Source: Rhodanobacter sp. DHG33
GTDB lineage: Bacteria; Pseudomonadota; Gammaproteobacteria; Xanthomonadales; Rhodanobacteraceae
NCBI RefSeq assembly: GCF_014843005.1
Contig: NZ_JACYXM010000002.1
Coordinates: 679,024 to 743,023 of the forward strand
Length of the DNA: 64,000 bases
Direction of reading: 5' to 3'
The translations under genes and the position numbers were made by a program. The notes beneath the pieces were generated by a model. It ran no database searches and had not been told where the DNA came from. It saw only the letters and a program-made list of their open reading frames with translations. Below are positions 61,497 through 64,000 of this stretch, in pieces (positions within the stretch are counted from its first letter, which is position 1; the number at the start of each line of letters is the position of its first letter).

Positions 61497-64000
61497 ATGC
61501 GTGCATGTTGGCAAGGGAACTGCCTGTGGGCAGCCGCGATGCTGGTGCTGTCGGTCGGGTGTCATGCCCAGTCCACGTCGGCGACTCCCGATCAGGAATA
61601 TCAGAAACTCATCCACGTCGATCAAAACATTGAACCTTTGGGCGAGCATCCCTTCGGCGAAAGCATCAACCTGTACGACGGAAGTCTCTCGTTCAACGTC
61701 ACTGACGTCACCTTGCGTGGAAATGGGCCGACCATCACGTTAGGTCGAACCGCCGAATCTTTTGAATGGATTCCGCAGGGCTCCGTTGGTCCTCAACTCC
61801 CGTTCGGCAATTGGGAGTTGGATATTCCCCGTATCGAAACGCTCGCCGGATCGGGCGGAGCCATAGCAAGTAGCGCCATCTGGCAAACAGGACTCGGAGG
61901 AACCACGCCTACGGAAGGTACAACACAGCGCTGTACAACTTTTACTGAGCCTCCGGGCATTGCTTCCTCACTCAGTGAAGGAGGCTGGGTACCGGATGAA
62001 TGGTGGTACGGGTACAACCTGTTGGTGCCCAGTGAAGGCAAGCAACAGCTGATGCCTCGCTACTCCGCGAATTCGCTTTCGCCGACCATCAGCGGGATGA
62101 GTTTTTCCATTGTCACCAAGAACAACTGGATGATCGGCTGCGGAGTGACGGCCGATGACGGTGGCGAAGGCTTCCTGGCCATTGCACCCGACGGTACCCG
62201 TTATACCTTCGCTCATCTTCTCTATCGTCCGTACTTTCCGATCATTGGTGCGGGTGGTCCGCTCCCCCCTGATGGTACGCAAGTCGCGACATCGAGCACT
62301 CAAGCACAGGGTGCCGTCACAGCACAACACGCTACGCCCATGGTGGGCTCCCCTGGGGGCATTGGCATCTTGGCTCGTCGAGATGCGTTGATGTATGTCA
62401 CACAGATTCAGGACCGCTTCGGCAACACGCTGACCTACCACTACGATCCCAGTACGGGGTATCTCACCAGCGTTACGGCGAGCGACGGGCGAGAGGTGGA
62501 TGTCACCTACGTCTCAGGGACGCCGTACATCCAAACAATTACGGCCAAGGCGACGAATGTCGCGTCACGTACGTGGACGTATAACTACGACTCGACGACA
62601 GCCGCTATACCTAACTTGACCGGCGTGCAGTTACCCGATGGGAGTGCGTGGTCCTATCAACTGCCCATTGGACCGGAGAACCTTTATTTCAGGAACAGCA
62701 ACTGTTCGGCCAACTTGATGCCGGTGGTTGGTGACTTCTCGACCCCGACGACCCCCGGCACCCTGTCAGGGACGACCACTGGCACCGTAACTACCCCCTC
62801 CGGACTTACAGGGACGTTCGGCGTCGCGTTGAAACTGAGTGGCCGTTCGTACACACCCAAATCGTGTTACGGGAGCGAAAACGGGACGATGCCAATCTCC
62901 CTTTATCCGGAGTGGTACGTCCAGGACGCCATTACGAGCGAGGTGCTATCGGGTGCGGGGATGCCCACGCAGACCTGGACTTATAGTTACTCGCCGGCGA
63001 ATGTGAGTTGGAGCAACGACGCCTGCGCGACGAGTGGTACCTGCACGACCACAGTCACTACTGATGTCACTGATCCCGACGGCAACGCCACCATCTACAC
63101 TTACAGCAACCGCTTCGACGCCACGGAAGGCCAATTGTTGCGCACGGATTACTACAGTGGCGCAGCGGGTGGCACACCGCTGCGCTCGGTCGTTAACACC
63201 TACGCCAATGCGTCGGGCGGACCCTGGCCAAGCGTCTATGGCATCGATCTGGTCTACCGCGGCAATTATTTTCAATCAGAGCAATTATCGCCATTAAGCC
63301 AACGCACGATCACGCAGGACGGCCAGACCTTTACGTGGCAGACGACGGCGTTCGACGCCTACGCGCAGCCGACCACGGTGACGCGCTCTAACAACATCGT
63401 GGGGCAGTCCTCGATCGAGGAAACCACCGTCTACCTCAACGATACGAACACATGGGTGCTAGGCCTGCCGCAAACCATAACCAACGTGGGTACGGGCGAA
63501 GTGGAGGTGAGCAACACCTACAACAGCCTGGACGAACTGACTGCACGCGCCCGCTTCGGCGAGACGCTGATGAACTACACGTGGAATAGCGCGGGTCAGC
63601 TGGCCAGTTTTGAAGACGGCGACAGCCACACCACCACGCTGGGGAGTTACTACCGCGGCATCCCTGAGTCGATCGGCTACCCGGACAGCACCAGCGAGAC
63701 CCTCGCCGTCGACGACCTCGGCCAGATCACCTCGATCACCGACCAGTCCGGCCACACCACCGGCTACAGCTACGACTCGGTCGGTCGGATCGCGCAGATC
63801 ACCTATCCCTACGACAGCAGCATCGACAGTGCGCAGTGGACGCCCAAGGTCTTCACCTACGCCTACGTGACCAGCGCGGAGCGCGGCGTTGCCGCCGGCC
63901 ATTGGCGACGCACCACCACCCAAGGGAGTTCGACCGACACCACGTACTTCGACGCAGACCTGCGTCCGGTGCTCGATGACATCTCCAACGGCAGCACGGA
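61497..64000 (+). CDS. Secreted RHS/YD-repeat protein (partial at right edge)
   Basis: The frame is open for 834 codons and runs past the window. A signal peptide (about residues 1-25, ending GCHAQ) leads to an exported protein. From about residue 300 it shows RHS/YD-type repeats (QDRFGNTLTYHYDPSTGYL, DGSAWSYQL, and later DDLGQITSITDQSGHTTGYS and YDSVGRIAQITYPY). Such proteins build large shells, often carrying a variable C-terminal toxin. Whether a toxin and immunity gene follow cannot be seen. AAGGGGAC lies upstream of the ATG. Confidence 0.85.
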   Translation, partial: MRACWQGNCLWAAAMLVLSVGCHAQSTSATPDQEYQKLIHVDQNIEPLGEHPFGESINLYDGSLSFNVTDVTLRGNGPTITLGRTAESFEWIPQGSVGPQLPFGNWELDIPRIETLAGSGGAIASSAIWQTGLGGTTPTEGTTQRCTTFTEPPGIASSLSEGGWVPDEWWYGYNLLVPSEGKQQLMPRYSANSLSPTISGMSFSIVTKNNWMIGCGVTADDGGEGFLAIAPDGTRYTFAHLLYRPYFPIIGAGGPLPPDGTQVATSSTQAQGAVTAQHATPMVGSPGGIGILARRDALMYVTQIQDRFGNTLTYHYDPSTGYLTSVTASDGREVDVTYVSGTPYIQTITAKATNVASRTWTYNYDSTTAAIPNLTGVQLPDGSAWSYQLPIGPENLYFRNSNCSANLMPVVGDFSTPTTPGTLSGTTTGTVTTPSGLTGTFGVALKLSGRSYTPKSCYGSENGTMPISLYPEWYVQDAITSEVLSGAGMPTQTWTYSYSPANVSWSNDACATSGTCTTTVTTDVTDPDGNATIYTYSNRFDATEGQLLRTDYYSGAAGGTPLRSVVNTYANASGGPWPSVYGIDLVYRGNYFQSEQLSPLSQRTITQDGQTFTWQTTAFDAYAQPTTVTRSNNIVGQSSIEETTVYLNDTNTWVLGLPQTITNVGTGEVEVSNTYNSLDELTARARFGETLMNYTWNSAGQLASFEDGDSHTTTLGSYYRGIPESIGYPDSTSETLAVDDLGQITSITDQSGHTTGYSYDSVGRIAQITYPYDSSIDSAQWTPKVFTYAYVTSAERGVAAGHWRRTTTQGSSTDTTYFDADLRPVLDDISNGST

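Overview
The window looks like chromosome of a GC-rich gammaproteobacterium, most likely Xanthomonadales and probably Rhodanobacteraceae (Dyella, Rhodanobacter or Luteibacter type). This is inferred from the large Oar-type TonB receptor, a DUF885 protein, an ECF43-like sigma factor paired with a Ser/Thr kinase, CsbD/BON/DUF1328 stress genes and a GTPase/roadblock cluster. No rRNA, tRNA or CRISPR array was seen.

Layout, left half. 1-13.5 kb: the C-terminal part of an RND pump, a DUF885 metallopeptidase-like protein, a lipocalin-like protein, an AI-2E family exporter, a Gfo/Idh oxidoreductase, a stress cluster (DUF1328, CsbD, BON, PAS-LuxR regulator), a PQQ sugar dehydrogenase and a YCII protein. 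13.6-18.2 kb: an ECF sigma factor and TPR Ser/Thr kinase, divergent from a secreted HAF-repeat protein. 18.5-30 kb: a GH18-type secreted glycosidase, an ArsR/AHSA1/hydrolase operon, a DUF2235 hydrolase, an Oar-like TonB receptor and a LytS/LytTR two-component pair. 30.1-34.1 kb: a five-gene sulfur operon of exported double rhodanese, split YeeE/YedE permease, a rhodanese lacking its cysteine, and a MoCo-sulfurase-like PLP enzyme.

37.4-48.4 kb is a photo-oxidative-stress locus. An ECF sigma factor and its ChrR-type zinc/cupin anti-sigma lie divergent from an eight-gene operon: desaturase, FAD oxidoreductase, DUF1365, CFA synthase, DUF2878, DUF1295, a second CFA-type methyltransferase and a lipocalin. 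A second lipocalin and a photolyase lie on the other side. Three start regions share the same promoter-like pattern, nGCATC-N17-CGTAT, which gives a testable definition of the regulon. A degraded copy of part of this operon lies at 35.4-35.6 kb.

48.9-51.3 kb holds a Ras-like GTPase with two roadblock proteins and an unknown partner. 51.4-58.3 kb is a Tn7-like TnsA-TnsB-TnsC-TniQ module preceded by a divergent Cre-like recombinase whose catalytic His and second Arg are replaced. Accessory genes follow (hypothetical, XRE, SseB-like), then a membrane-anchored unknown protein and the start of a large secreted RHS/YD-repeat protein that runs off the right edge.

A short motif (core GTTATCG inside GATTAGGGCAAGTTATCGAG) recurs five or six times between genes, always on the same strand, from 12.9 to 60.1 kb.
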